A stretch of DNA of 64,000 nt from T1Sed10-7 sp047921175. GTDB lineage: Bacteria > Actinomycetota > Nitriliruptoria > Nitriliruptorales > Nitriliruptoraceae. The stretch lies in contig JBLRWQ010000005.1 in assembly GCA_047921175.1 (NCBI GenBank), forward strand, positions 5,812-69,811, read 5' to 3'. The notes under the pieces were generated by a model. That model made no database searches and was not told the origin of the DNA. It saw only the letters and a program-made list of their open reading frames with translations. Shown here in pieces: positions 29,246 to 37,615 of this stretch; positions within the stretch are counted from its first letter, which is position 1; each line of letters starts with the position of its first letter. The translations under genes were made by a program, and so were the position numbers.

Positions 29246-29263
29246 TATCGACGGATGTCGATA
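29246..29263. promoter_or_regulatory. Candidate ArsR operator 2
   Basis: TATCGACGGATGTCGATA is a perfect inverted repeat of 7-bp arms with a 4-base centre, the size and symmetry of known ArsR sites. It lies about four helical turns (41 bases) from operator 1 and 51 bases upstream of the arsR start, so it probably mediates autoregulation. The surrounding DNA is noticeably AT-richer than the rest of the window. Confidence 0.7.
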
Positions 29264-29313
29264 TGATGACCGCACAGTGCGCACCGTCCCCGGCGCCCCC
29301 CGAGGGAAGACCC

Positions 29314-29673
29314 ATGGCGACCCCGCCCATCACCGACTGCTGCGCCCCCGTCCTGGCGTCGACGTTGGACGCGGCCGAGGCCGAGCAGCTGGCGGCCGCG
29401 TTCAAGGTGCTCGCTGACCCCGTCCGACTCCGCTTGCTGAGCCTGATCGCGGCCTCCCCGCAGGCTGAGGCCTGTGCCTGCGACCTGGTCGGCCCGCTCG
29501 GCCGCAGCCAGCCCACGGTCAGCCACCATCTGGGCGTCCTGACCGGGGCTGGCCTCCTCTCCCGCGAGCAGCGTGGACGCTGGGCCTACTTCAGGGTCGA
29601 TCCGAGCCGGCTCGCGGTCCTGCGCGACGCGCTCGGCGCGGGACCGTCGTCAGCAGACACCGGGACCACGTAG
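29314..29673 (+). CDS. arsR: ArsR-family arsenic-responsive repressor (CgArsR-like)
   Basis: The ATG at 29314 follows GAGGGAAGA and gives a 119-aa winged-helix protein: EQLAAAFKVLADPVRLRLLSLI, ACDLVGPLGRSQPTVSHHLGVL (recognition helix), GLLSREQRGRWAYFRV. Cys9-Cys10 near the N-terminus (ITDCCAPV) and Cys54/Cys56 in EACACDLV match the As(III) site of Corynebacterium CgArsR (Cys15, Cys16, Cys55) rather than the CxCxxC site of the E. coli plasmid protein. It should release its operators on binding arsenite, derepressing itself and arsM. Confidence 0.92.
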   Translation: MATPPITDCCAPVLASTLDAAEAEQLAAAFKVLADPVRLRLLSLIAASPQAEACACDLVGPLGRSQPTVSHHLGVLTGAGLLSREQRGRWAYFRVDPSRLAVLRDALGAGPSSADTGTT

Positions 29674-29688
29674 GGTCGAAGGTCCCCC

Positions 29689-29725
29689 CAGGTCGGGACC
29701 GGTTCGGTGAGGCGTCCCGAACCTG
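29689..29725 (+). terminator. Probable terminator hairpin after arsR
   Basis: CAGGTCGGGAC (29689-29699) pairs with GTCCCGAACCTG (29714-29725) with a single bulged base and a 14-base loop, 16 bases after the arsR stop. No T-run follows. Confidence 0.45.
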
Positions 29726-29785
29726 GTCGCTTAACCTTGCACCGGACGCACCTGGATCCAATCACACATCGTTGAGGAGCTCGTC

Positions 29786-30217
29786 ATGACGAACCGCAAG
29801 CTCGCATCCGTCGCCTCCATCGTGCTCGGCGCCCTGCTGATCGTCGGCTCGATCGGCACCTGGGTGATGGTCAGCAGCACCCTGGCCGACCAGCGCATCA
29901 CGACCCCCTCCGACGCCTGCCTCCCCGAGCGCGACGTCCGAGGGCCCTTCACCGCCTACTGCCAGGCGCGGATCATCGAGGAGCACGCCCTGAACTCGAC
30001 CGACGGCCTGACCTACGCGGAGCTCGACCGTGAGGACCCGCTGCGCAACGTGGCCATGAACGCCTCCTTCCTGCAGGCCTCCCTGTTCACCTCCGTGCTC
30101 GCCTTCGGTGTCGCCGCCATGGCCGGCGGGATGGGGCTGATCTTCATCCTCATCGGGCTCGGGATGCGGGACGTGAGCGAGAACCTGGCCCAGCAGGGGT
30201 CGAGCTCCAGCAGCTGA
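29786..30217 (+). CDS. Two-helix membrane protein (actinobacterial family often misnamed LigA)
   Basis: The 143-aa protein has two membrane helices (SVASIVLGALLIVGSIGTWVMV and SLFTSVLAFGVAAMAGGMGLIFILIGLGM, split by position) flanking an extracytoplasmic loop. The loop carries LADQRITTPSDA, RDVRGPFTAYCQARIIEEHAL, DGLTYAELDREDP and a serine-rich tail follows. The pattern matches a conserved actinobacterial family that databases often label 'aromatic ring-opening dioxygenase LigA', a name the sequence does not support. Function is unknown. TTGAGGAG precedes the ATG. Confidence 0.8.
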   Translation: MTNRKLASVASIVLGALLIVGSIGTWVMVSSTLADQRITTPSDACLPERDVRGPFTAYCQARIIEEHALNSTDGLTYAELDREDPLRNVAMNASFLQASLFTSVLAFGVAAMAGGMGLIFILIGLGMRDVSENLAQQGSSSSS

Positions 30218-30235
30218 CCAGCATCGCGCACCACC

Positions 30236-30264
30236 GGTGGCGGGGCCCGAGCGGCCCCGCCACC
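30236..30264 (+). terminator. Perfect GC hairpin terminator
   Basis: GGTGGCGGGGCC (30236-30247) and GGCCCCGCCACC (30253-30264) form a perfect 12-bp stem with a 5-base loop, 18 bases after the membrane-protein stop. No T-run follows. Confidence 0.75.
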
Positions 30265-30293
30265 GTCGTGTCCGCTCGGTACCGTCCGCGCCC

Positions 30294-31493
30294 ATGACCC
30301 CACCGACCGCCACCCTGCCCGTCCCGCCACCGTCGGTGGAGGTGCCGCCGGCCGCGGTGGCCGGCCCGCTCCACCTCGGTGGTCTGAGCGTCTGGCCGCC
30401 GGTGGTGCTCGCCCCGATGGCGGGGGTCACGAACGTGGCCTTCCGTGCCCTGTGCCGCCGCTTCGGTGGCGGCTTGTACGTCTCGGAGATGGTCGGCGCC
30501 CGGGGCCTGCTGGAGGGTGACGCCCGCTCGCAGCTCAAGGCCGCCTTCGGCCCCGACGAGCACCCACGGTCGATCCAGCTCTACGGCACCGACGCCGCCG
30601 ACACCGGAGCGGCCGTGCGGCTGCTCGTGGCCGGCGACGAGGCAGCAGACCGCGCGCCCGTGGACCACGTCGACCTGAACTTCGGCTGCCCCGCCCCGAA
30701 GGTGACCCGTCACGGTGGCGGCGCGGCGCTGCCGTGGCGCACCGACCTGTACGCGGCGATCGTCGCGGCCGCGGTGGCGGCCGCCGGCGACGTGCCGGTC
30801 ACCGTCAAGCTCCGGCTCGGCATCGACCACGACCACCTGACCTACCTCGAGGCGGGCCGCATCGCCGAGGACCTGGGCGTCACCGCGGTCGCGCTGCACG
30901 CGCGCACCGCCGAGCAGCGCTACGGCCCGCCCGCGGCCTGGCACCACATCGCCCGGCTCGCGGCCGCGCTCACGGTGCCCGTGCTCGGCAACGGCGACAT
31001 CTGGGAGGCGGCGGACGCGACGCGCATGCTGCGCGAGACCGGCTGCGCCGGGGTGGTGGTCGGTCGTGGGTGCCTGGGCCGACCCTGGCTGTTCCGCGAC
31101 CTCGAAGCGGCGCTCGCCGGGCGGGACGTGCCGGCGCCCCCCGACCTCGGAGCCGTCGCCGCGCTGCTGGTGGAGCACGCCCGGCTGCTCGTCGACCACC
31201 TCGGTCCGGACACCGGCCTGCGGGAGCTGCGCAAGCACACCGGCTGGTACCTGCAGGGCTTCCCCGTCGGCAGGCCCCTACGCCGGGACCTCAACCAGGT
31301 CGACACGTTGGACGAGCTCCACCTGCTGCTCGAGGGGGTCGATCCCTCGCTGCCCTTCGACGAGGCGGTGCGCCGGCAGCCACGCGGGCACACCACCGCG
31401 CCGAAGCGGGTCATCCTGCCCCACGGCTGGCTCGAGACCCGGACCCACGGGCTGCTCGCCAGCCCCGACGGCGAGGCGGTCTCCGGTGGGTGA
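30294..31493 (+). CDS. dusB: tRNA-dihydrouridine synthase (DusB-like)
   Basis: From the ATG at 30294 the 399-aa flavoenzyme shows VVLAPMAGVTNVAFRALCRR (FMN site), SIQLYGTDAADTGAAV, the catalytic Cys in HVDLNFGCPAPKVTRHGGGAAL, VTVKLRLGID, HARTAEQRYG, VLGNGDIWEAADATRML and VGRGCLGRPWLFRDLE. It reduces specific uridines in the tRNA D-loop with NADPH. It overlaps the maf start by 8 bases, a pair often seen together in Actinobacteria. Confidence 0.93.
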   Translation: MTPPTATLPVPPPSVEVPPAAVAGPLHLGGLSVWPPVVLAPMAGVTNVAFRALCRRFGGGLYVSEMVGARGLLEGDARSQLKAAFGPDEHPRSIQLYGTDAADTGAAVRLLVAGDEAADRAPVDHVDLNFGCPAPKVTRHGGGAALPWRTDLYAAIVAAAVAAAGDVPVTVKLRLGIDHDHLTYLEAGRIAEDLGVTAVALHARTAEQRYGPPAAWHHIARLAAALTVPVLGNGDIWEAADATRMLRETGCAGVVVGRGCLGRPWLFRDLEAALAGRDVPAPPDLGAVAALLVEHARLLVDHLGPDTGLRELRKHTGWYLQGFPVGRPLRRDLNQVDTLDELHLLLEGVDPSLPFDEAVRRQPRGHTTAPKRVILPHGWLETRTHGLLASPDGEAVSGG

Positions 31494-32094
31494 GGCCGCC
31501 ACACCCCGGCTCGTGCTGGCCTCCGGGAGCCCGCGGCGTGCCGCCCTGCTGGCCCGCCTGGGGTGGGCACCGGAGCTCCGGCCGGCCGACATCGACGAGT
31601 CGGTCCAGCCCGGCGAGCCCCCGCACGCCCTGGTGGTCCGCCTCGCCCGGACCAAGGCCGCCACCGTCGCGGCGGGACGCGACGACGAGGTCGTGCTCGG
31701 CGCCGACACCGAGGTGGCACTCGACGGCCGGGTGCTCGGCAAGCCGCGCGACGACGCCGACGCCGCCACGATGCTGCGGTCGCTGGCCGGCCGGACCCAC
31801 GAGGTCGTCACAGGACTCGCCGTCATGCGTGGCGGCACCGCCGCGACGGACCTGCTGACGACCCGGGTGACGTTCCGCACCCTCACCGCCGCCGAGGTCG
31901 CCTGGTACGTCGGCACCGGCGAACCCGCGGGCAAGGCCGGGGGCTACGCGCTCCAGGGCGCCGGGGCGGCGCTGGTCGATCGGGTGGACGGCAGCGACAC
32001 CAACGTCATCGGGCTCCCGCTGGCGGCGGCGATCGCCCTGGTGCGGACCGTCGGCCTCGACCTGCTCGGGCCGGCTCAGCCGGCCTCGCGGTAG
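31486..32094 (+). CDS. maf: Maf-like nucleoside-triphosphate pyrophosphatase
   Basis: The 202-aa protein, starting at a GTG overlapping dusB by 8 bases, has LVLASGSPRRAALLARLG, VVRLARTKAATVAAG, VLGADTEVALDGRVLGKPRD and AGKAGGYALQGAGAALVDRVDGS. These are the conserved Maf/Ham1-fold blocks. Maf proteins hydrolyse dTTP/UTP or modified nucleotides, a house-cleaning role linked to septum inhibition in Bacillus. It overlaps the convergent PGPGW gene by 19 bases. Confidence 0.93.
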   Translation: MGEAATPRLVLASGSPRRAALLARLGWAPELRPADIDESVQPGEPPHALVVRLARTKAATVAAGRDDEVVLGADTEVALDGRVLGKPRDDADAATMLRSLAGRTHEVVTGLAVMRGGTAATDLLTTRVTFRTLTAAEVAWYVGTGEPAGKAGGYALQGAGAALVDRVDGSDTNVIGLPLAAAIALVRTVGLDLLGPAQPASR

Positions 32095-32825
32095 GTGTCG
32101 TCGGCGTCGGCCAGACCGATCCGACCGGCGTCCTGGTGACCATCCACCGCGCCGACGTGTCTGCGGCTGCCCGCACGCGCACGCACCACGAGGTCACGCG
32201 CCCACGCGACGAACCGCTCGGCCTGCCGGTTGGCCCACACGTGCACGTCCCGGGCCCACTCGTACTCGCGGGCCAGGATCGCGATCCCGGCGACGGCGGT
32301 CAACGCACCCGGACCCGGGAGGAAGGGGGAGGCGAACGCGAGGCTGAGCAGCAGCACCACCACGCCGACCACGGTGACCCAGACCCGACGCGCGTGGTCC
32401 TTCATCCCCCGGGGCACCGGGGGCAGCGGCGAGGTCTTGCTGGGATCGAAGGTCTCCGGCGCCCCGATGTTGCGCCGGGTCAGGGCGGTGAGGACCCGGC
32501 CGACCGCGCGCGAGCGTGCCCGGGTCGCCAGCGACAGCTCGACCACCAGCTCCTCGCCGGCGCCGTTGAGCCGCACCCGGACCCGGTCGGGGCTGTCCTG
32601 GTCGAGGTCGAAGCGCACCAGCGAGCCGAGCGGCGCATGCGTGTCCGGGGAACGCACGCTCGCGACGTGCACCAGGCAGCGCTGGTCGGTGACCACGAGC
32701 ACCGCCGGGGCACGGACCCCGGGAACCTGCGCGTGCGCCCAGGAGACGACCCGTTCGTCGGCCGCGAGCTGGGTGCGCAGCTCGCCGAGGACGAGCCGTT
32801 CACGCAGACGTCCCACAGGTCCCAT
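32076..32825 (-). CDS. PGPGW-family membrane protein with N-terminal PH-like domain
   Basis: The 249-aa product has an N-terminal beta-rich domain (residues about 25-105: VVSWAHAQVPGVRAPAVLVVTDQRCLV..., broken here) that looks like a bacterial PH domain. Two membrane helices around PFLPGPGALTAVAGIAILAREYEWARDVH follow, which is the PGPGW signature (Pfam putative transmembrane PGPGW). A basic tail follows. Function is unknown; a membrane-sensing or cell-envelope role is a guess. The ATG at 32825 was chosen because longer frames run through shadow sequence. Confidence 0.75.
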   Translation of the reverse strand: MGPVGRLRERLVLGELRTQLAADERVVSWAHAQVPGVRAPAVLVVTDQRCLVHVASVRSPDTHAPLGSLVRFDLDQDSPDRVRVRLNGAGEELVVELSLATRARSRAVGRVLTALTRRNIGAPETFDPSKTSPLPPVPRGMKDHARRVWVTVVGVVVLLLSLAFASPFLPGPGALTAVAGIAILAREYEWARDVHVWANRQAERFVAWARDLVVRARAGSRRHVGAVDGHQDAGRIGLADADDTYREAG

Positions 32826-32999
32826 GGCCGCAACTGTACGCCCTGACCGGCCCCCGACCACGACGCTCGGACGGTGGCCGCACCCACGCTGCGCCCGGAC
32901 CGCGCGGTGGCACCGCAGGGGTGGTCGAAGACGGGGGCCACGGGCTATCGTGCCGGCCCGGTGATGAGGCTCCCTGCCAGCCCGGACGATCGAGGGACC

Positions 33000-34367
33000 G
33001 TGCGAGGACGGATCGCGCTCCTGCTCGCCGTCGCGCTCGTCGCGACGATGCTCGTCTCCCCTGCCGCTGCGGAGCCGGACACCTCGCGGCTCCAGGAGCT
33101 CCAGCGCACGCTCCGTGACCTCGAGGCTGAGGCGGCGCAGGAACGCGCCCAGCTCGGGACGCTGGATGCGGAGCAGGAGGCCCTGGTCGCCGAGCAGCAG
33201 CGTGCCGAGGCACGGCTGCGGCAGATCGAGGCCGAGCTCAGCCTGGCCGTCGACATCTACAACGGTGCGGTCGAGGCGCTGGAGCAGGTCCAGGCCCAGC
33301 TCGCGGCGACCAGCGCGGAGCTCGCGGAGCTCCTGCAGGAGATCGACGGCCTCCAGGGCAACGTCGTCGACCACGTGCGACGCCTGCACAAGCTCGGTCC
33401 GTCGATCGAGTTCACCGTCATCGTCGGTGCGACCGACCCGGCGGAGATCGGGTTCCGCTCGTCCTCCCTCCGGCACATCATCTCGGTCGACCAGGTCGAC
33501 ATCGAACGGCTCACCGCGGCCACGGAGCGGGCCAGCGCGCTCGAGGACCGGCTCGCGGCGCAGGAGGCCGAGGCGGTCGAGCTGACCGCGGCGGTCGAGG
33601 CCGAGCTCCGCACGGTCGAGACCACCTACGAACGCTTCGCCGATGAGATGGCCGAGCTCGAGGCGACCGTGGTCCGGGTCGAGGCCGACCTGCGTGCCCA
33701 GCGGGCCGTGGTCAGCGACACGGATCAGGCGCTGGACGCCGCTCGCCGTGCGGTGGCGGACGAGCAGGCCCGCATCGAGGCCGAGCGGGCCCGGCTCGAG
33801 GCCCAGCGTCGCGCCGAACGGGAAGCTGCGGAGCGCGCCGCCGCCGAGCGTGCCGCGGCCGAGCGTGCCGCGGCCGAGCGTGCCGCGGTGGAACGCGCCG
33901 CAGCGGAACGCGCACCGGCACAGCGGTCCGCGTCCACCCCGCCCGCCGCCACCACGAGCAGCCCCGCACCCGCACCCACACCCGCGCCAGCGCCTGCGCC
34001 TGCGCCGGCACCGTCGACCCGCCGGTCGGCGGACGTGGCCGTGTCCACCGCGCTCGCCCAGCTCGGGAAGCCGTACGTGTGGGGGGCGAACGGTCCGAGC
34101 TCCTTCGACTGCTCCGGGTTGACCTCGTTCTCGTGGCGGGCCGCCGGGGTCACGATCCCGCGCACCTCCCGTGGCCAGTTCTCCGGTCTGACCCGCATCT
34201 CCCGGGCGCAGCTGCAGCCGGGTGACCTCGTGTTCGAGTACTCACCCGTCAGCCACGTCTCGATGTACATCGGGAACAACACGATCGTCGAGGCCAGCCG
34301 TCCCGGGGTGCCGGTCCGCACGGCCTCGCTGTCGTCCCGCAGCCCGGTCGGGTACGCCCGCCCGTGA
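33000..34367 (+). CDS. Secreted NlpC/P60 peptidoglycan hydrolase with coiled coil (RipA/CwlO-like)
   Basis: From the GTG at 33000 the 455-aa protein has a signal peptide (VRGRIALLLAVALVATMLVSPAAAEP, broken here by position). A long coiled coil covers residues about 22-290, then an AERAA-type repeat, a Pro/Ala linker and an NlpC/P60 domain. The domain reads LGKPYVWGANGPSSFDCSGL (Cys371) and SHVSMYIGNNTIVEAS (His419). It would cut stem peptides during division or elongation; the coiled coil resembles those that contact FtsEX in CwlO/RipC. ATG 32964 is an alternative start. The stop overlaps metZ by 4 bases. Confidence 0.88.
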   Translation: MRGRIALLLAVALVATMLVSPAAAEPDTSRLQELQRTLRDLEAEAAQERAQLGTLDAEQEALVAEQQRAEARLRQIEAELSLAVDIYNGAVEALEQVQAQLAATSAELAELLQEIDGLQGNVVDHVRRLHKLGPSIEFTVIVGATDPAEIGFRSSSLRHIISVDQVDIERLTAATERASALEDRLAAQEAEAVELTAAVEAELRTVETTYERFADEMAELEATVVRVEADLRAQRAVVSDTDQALDAARRAVADEQARIEAERARLEAQRRAEREAAERAAAERAAAERAAAERAAVERAAAERAPAQRSASTPPAATTSSPAPAPTPAPAPAPAPAPSTRRSADVAVSTALAQLGKPYVWGANGPSSFDCSGLTSFSWRAAGVTIPRTSRGQFSGLTRISRAQLQPGDLVFEYSPVSHVSMYIGNNTIVEASRPGVPVRTASLSSRSPVGYARP

Positions 34368-35611
34368 CCTCGCACGCAGCCCCGGCCGACCCCTCGGACG
34401 CCGAGGCGGCACCGCCGGACACCGACGCGGCGCCGCCGGAGCCCACCTGGCGACCGGACACGCTGGCGGTACGCGGCGGCGCCCGGCGCAGCGACCTCGA
34501 CGAGACCGCCGAGGCGCTGTTCCTGACCTCCGGGTTCGTCTACCCCAGCGCCGAGGAGGCCGCCGCCTCCTTCGCCGGGGACAGCGACCACTACGTGTAC
34601 TCGCGGCTGCGCAACCCCACCACCTCGATGCTGGAGGAGCGCCTGCGACAGCTCGAAGGGGCCGAGGCCGCCTGGGCCACCGCGAGCGGGATGTCGGCGG
34701 TGTTCAACGCGTTGGCCGCCACCGTGCGTGCCGGCGACCGTGTGGTGGCCGCGCGGGCGTTGTTCGGGTCGTGCTTCCAGGTGCTCGACCAGCTGCTACC
34801 GCGCTGGGGGATCACGACCACCTTCGTGGACGGCACCGACCTCGACGCCTGGGAGCAGGCGCTCGCGACCCCGACCCGGGCGGTCTTCCTCGAGACCCCG
34901 TCCAACCCGATGCAGGAGCTCGTGGACCTGCGGGCCGTCAGCGAGCGGGCGCACGCCGTCGGCGCGCGGGTCATCGTGGACAACGTCTTCGCGACCCCCG
35001 TCCTCCAGCGCCCGCTGGAGCTCGGCGCGGACCTGGTGGTCTACTCGACCACGAAGCATCTCGACGGCCACGGCCGCACGCTCGGGGGCGCGATCCTCGG
35101 CCCGACGGCGTTCATGGACGACGAGCTCAAGCCGCTGATGCAGCACACCGGGCCGACCCTCAGCCCGTTCAACGCCTGGGTGGTGCTGAACGCGCTACCC
35201 ACCCTACGGCTCCGGGTCGAGCACCAGACCGCGACCGCGCTCACCCTGGCGCGCTGGCTGGAGGACCATCCCTCGGTCGCCACCGTCCGGTACCCGTGGT
35301 TGGCCTCCCACCCGCAGCACGACCTGGCCCGCAGCCAGATGGCCGGTGGTGGCTCGATCGTCACCCTCGAGCTGGACGGCGGGACCGAGCGCGCCTTCCG
35401 GGTCCTGAACGCCCTCGAGCTGATCGACATCTCCAACAACCTCGGGGATGCCCGTAGCCTCGCCACGCACCCGGCCACCACCACCCACCACCGCGTCGGC
35501 GCGGCGGTCCGCGCCAGCATGGGCGTCGGCGATGGCGTGCTCCGGCTGTCGGTCGGGCTCGAGGACGTCGCGGACCTCCAGGACGACCTGGACCGGGCGC
35601 TGTCCCGCTGA
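34364..35611 (+). CDS. metZ: O-succinylhomoserine sulfhydrylase
   Basis: The 415-aa Cys/Met-metabolism PLP enzyme has WRPDTLAVRGGARRSDLDETAEALFLTSGFVY (split), YSRLRNPTTSMLEERL, ASGMSAVFNALAATVRAGD, FLETPSNPMQELVDL and VVYSTTKHLDGHGRTLGGAI with Lys231 as PLP lysine. The 'TTKHLDGHGR' form marks MetZ rather than cystathionine gamma-synthase. It makes homocysteine directly from O-succinylhomoserine and sulfide. The GTG start overlaps the NlpC/P60 stop (GTGA), an unexpected pairing with an envelope gene. Confidence 0.93.
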   Translation: MTSHAAPADPSDAEAAPPDTDAAPPEPTWRPDTLAVRGGARRSDLDETAEALFLTSGFVYPSAEEAAASFAGDSDHYVYSRLRNPTTSMLEERLRQLEGAEAAWATASGMSAVFNALAATVRAGDRVVAARALFGSCFQVLDQLLPRWGITTTFVDGTDLDAWEQALATPTRAVFLETPSNPMQELVDLRAVSERAHAVGARVIVDNVFATPVLQRPLELGADLVVYSTTKHLDGHGRTLGGAILGPTAFMDDELKPLMQHTGPTLSPFNAWVVLNALPTLRLRVEHQTATALTLARWLEDHPSVATVRYPWLASHPQHDLARSQMAGGGSIVTLELDGGTERAFRVLNALELIDISNNLGDARSLATHPATTTHHRVGAAVRASMGVGDGVLRLSVGLEDVADLQDDLDRALSR

Positions 35612-35668
35612 CCGACGGCGCTCCCCTAGCCTCGGATCGACCGCGACGCACCGAGCGGAGGACGCGGC

Positions 35669-36031
35669 GTGGACGCGATGGAGCTGGTCGAGCGGGTCGT
35701 CGTCGGGGTCGAGGTCGTCGCCGTCGCGATCCTCGCGTTCGGGGTGGCGTTCGTGCTGGTCCGCGGCGGCATCCGCCTCGGCAACCGCCGGCCCTGGCAG
35801 GAGGTCTACGCAGGCATGCGGGTCGGCATGGGCCGCGCGCTGCTGCTGGGCCTCGAGGTGCTGATCGCCGCCGACATCATCGCGACCGTGGTCCTCGAGC
35901 TGACCATCACCAACGTCGCCGCCCTGGGCCTCCTCGTGCTGATCCGCACCTTCCTCACCTGGTCGATCCAGCTCGAGACCACGGGGCACTGGCCCTGGCA
36001 GCCGGCACCGGATCGGCCGGAGGTGGCCTGA
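35669..36031 (+). CDS. DUF1622 family membrane protein
   Basis: The 120-aa protein has three hydrophobic helices: VVVGVEVVAVAILAFGVAFVLV, MGRALLLGLEVLIAADIIATVV and NVAALGLLVLIRTFLTWSIQ. The RxLLLGLExLIAADIIxTV block is the DUF1622 signature. GGAGG seven bases before the GTG sets the start. Function is unknown. It converges on the GTPase gene with a 6-base gap. Confidence 0.88.
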   Translation: MDAMELVERVVVGVEVVAVAILAFGVAFVLVRGGIRLGNRRPWQEVYAGMRVGMGRALLLGLEVLIAADIIATVVLELTITNVAALGLLVLIRTFLTWSIQLETTGHWPWQPAPDRPEVA

Positions 36032-36037
36032 GGATCC

Positions 36038-37615
36038 TCACCGCAGGGCGGTGAGCGCCGCCCGCAGCTCCCCCACGGCATCGACCTCGGCGGCGTAGGG
36101 GTCCAGCAGCTCGCGCGCCACCACCTCATCCAGCCGTGCGCGCAGCTGTCGCCGGGCACGTGTGCGCAGGCGTCGCGACGAGGTGGCCAGCGCCAGCCGC
36201 GTCAGCCACCCCAGGAGCACGCGCACGAGCAGACCGCCGACCAGGAGCGCGGCAGGCCAGCTCAGCTCCTCGGTCAGCATCGGACGCGGGAGGGCCGGCA
36301 GCCCCAGCCAGACCACGGCGCCGAGCAGGAGCTGCCAGATGGCCCCGGCGAGCGCGGTCGCCTCCGCCAGGCCACGCAGCCCCGCCGCCACCCGCCACCA
36401 GCCCCGCCGGACGCCCGCCACCTCGTCGGCGCAGCGCCGCACCGTTCCCGTCACCGCCGGGGCGGCCACCGCGGCAGCCCGCGCGATCGCGTCCTCGAGC
36501 GTGGTGTGGGCCGGCCCCACCGCGGCGGCAAGCCCCAGCGAGCTGCCCAGGCGTTCGACCAGACGGGCCTCGCTGCGCTCGCTCGCGCGGTCGGGACGGG
36601 GCGTGCTGGTGCTCCACCCGAACCCCAGGCCACGACCGACCCGGCGAGCGGCGCCGGCCGGCATGCGCACCGCGCGTGCCAGCGGCGACCGCACGGCCGT
36701 CCGCGCCTGGCGGTGCTGCTCGAGCAGGGCCAGCCCGAGGGCGCGGTGGGCGTCGGACGCGTCCAGCGCAACCTCGACCAACGGCGCCACCTCGAGGTCG
36801 AGTGACGGCAGCGCCGGCACACGGGGCAGGACGTCGCGCGCCACCACCGCGACGTCGGCGGTCAGACGGCGGACCGCAGCGGTCCGGGCGGCGGCACGTT
36901 CGGCGAGCTGGGTCCGAAGCTCGTCGACGCCGACGCCGGTGGCCGCCGAGGCGGCCAGGAGGGTGGCCTGGCCCAGGCCGTCCTCATCGAGGCGCCGGGC
37001 GAGGTCCCGCTGCACCTGGTCGAGGGCAGCGGCGCTGAGCTCGTCGCAGCGGTTCAGCACGACGAGGAGCACCTCGGCGTGGGCGCCGAGCGCGGCCAGC
37101 GCACCCTCGTGCAGGTCGGCACGGGCGTACTTGATGGCGTCGACCACCACCACGAGCACGTCGACGCGGGCGGCGAGCCGCTCGCTGGTCCGCCGATGGC
37201 TCCGTACGACGGAGTCGTGGTCCGGCAGGTCGACCAGGACCAGCCCCTCGGGCAGGCTGCCGGGGACCTGACGCCGGTCGTCGATGGCGAGCCAGTCCAG
37301 CAGCCGACGGGACGCCACATCGAGCTGCGCGAGCACCGCCACCGGCGCACCGGTCGTCGGACGGCGGACCCCCTCCACCACCACCTCGGTGCCGACGAGC
37401 CGGTTGGCGAGCGCGGACTTGCCCACCCCCGTGCCTCCCGCCAGGGCCGCGACGGTCAGCCCGTCCCCGAACGCGAGCCGTTCCTCGACGTGGGCCCGGA
37501 CCGCCAGCAGCCGTGCGAGGTCGTCCTCGCCGCACCGTCCGGGGGCCAGGCGCACGGCGGCCTCCAACGCCTCCTGCCAGGCCCCGCGGGCGTCGGCGGG
37601 TGCCGGTCGTCTCAT
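36038..37615 (-). CDS. Dynamin-like membrane GTPase (second of a tandem pair)
   Basis: The 525-aa protein has a G domain: P-loop LAGGTGVGKSALANRL, switch I RRPTTGAPV, G3 VDLPDHDSV, G4 LNRCDEL. A long helical region and a C-terminal hydrophobic double segment follow (LAGAIWQLLLGAVVWLGLPAL; WPAALLVGGLLVRVLLGWL). The layout fits the YfjP/dynamin-like GTPases such as IniA/IniC and DynA/DynB, which remodel or protect the membrane. Start ATG 37615 overlaps the stop of the upstream GTPase gene (ATGA), so the pair is probably made together. Confidence 0.85.
   Translation of the reverse strand: MRRPAPADARGAWQEALEAAVRLAPGRCGEDDLARLLAVRAHVEERLAFGDGLTVAALAGGTGVGKSALANRLVGTEVVVEGVRRPTTGAPVAVLAQLDVASRRLLDWLAIDDRRQVPGSLPEGLVLVDLPDHDSVVRSHRRTSERLAARVDVLVVVVDAIKYARADLHEGALAALGAHAEVLLVVLNRCDELSAAALDQVQRDLARRLDEDGLGQATLLAASAATGVGVDELRTQLAERAAARTAAVRRLTADVAVVARDVLPRVPALPSLDLEVAPLVEVALDASDAHRALGLALLEQHRQARTAVRSPLARAVRMPAGAARRVGRGLGFGWSTSTPRPDRASERSEARLVERLGSSLGLAAAVGPAHTTLEDAIARAAAVAAPAVTGTVRRCADEVAGVRRGWWRVAAGLRGLAEATALAGAIWQLLLGAVVWLGLPALPRPMLTEELSWPAALLVGGLLVRVLLGWLTRLALATSSRRLRTRARRQLRARLDEVVARELLDPYAAEVDAVGELRAALTALR

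Noticed and set aside
32826..32999. Possible c-di-AMP (ydaO-type) riboswitch before the NlpC/P60 gene
   Set aside because: Such switches often precede cell-wall hydrolase genes in Actinobacteria, but I could not find the conserved paired elements in this 174-base gap.
33810..34020. Short repeats of GCCGCGGCCGAGCGT type and Pro/Ala codon repeats
   Set aside because: They encode the AERAA repeat and Pro/Ala linker of the NlpC/P60 protein, not a CRISPR array or mobile element.
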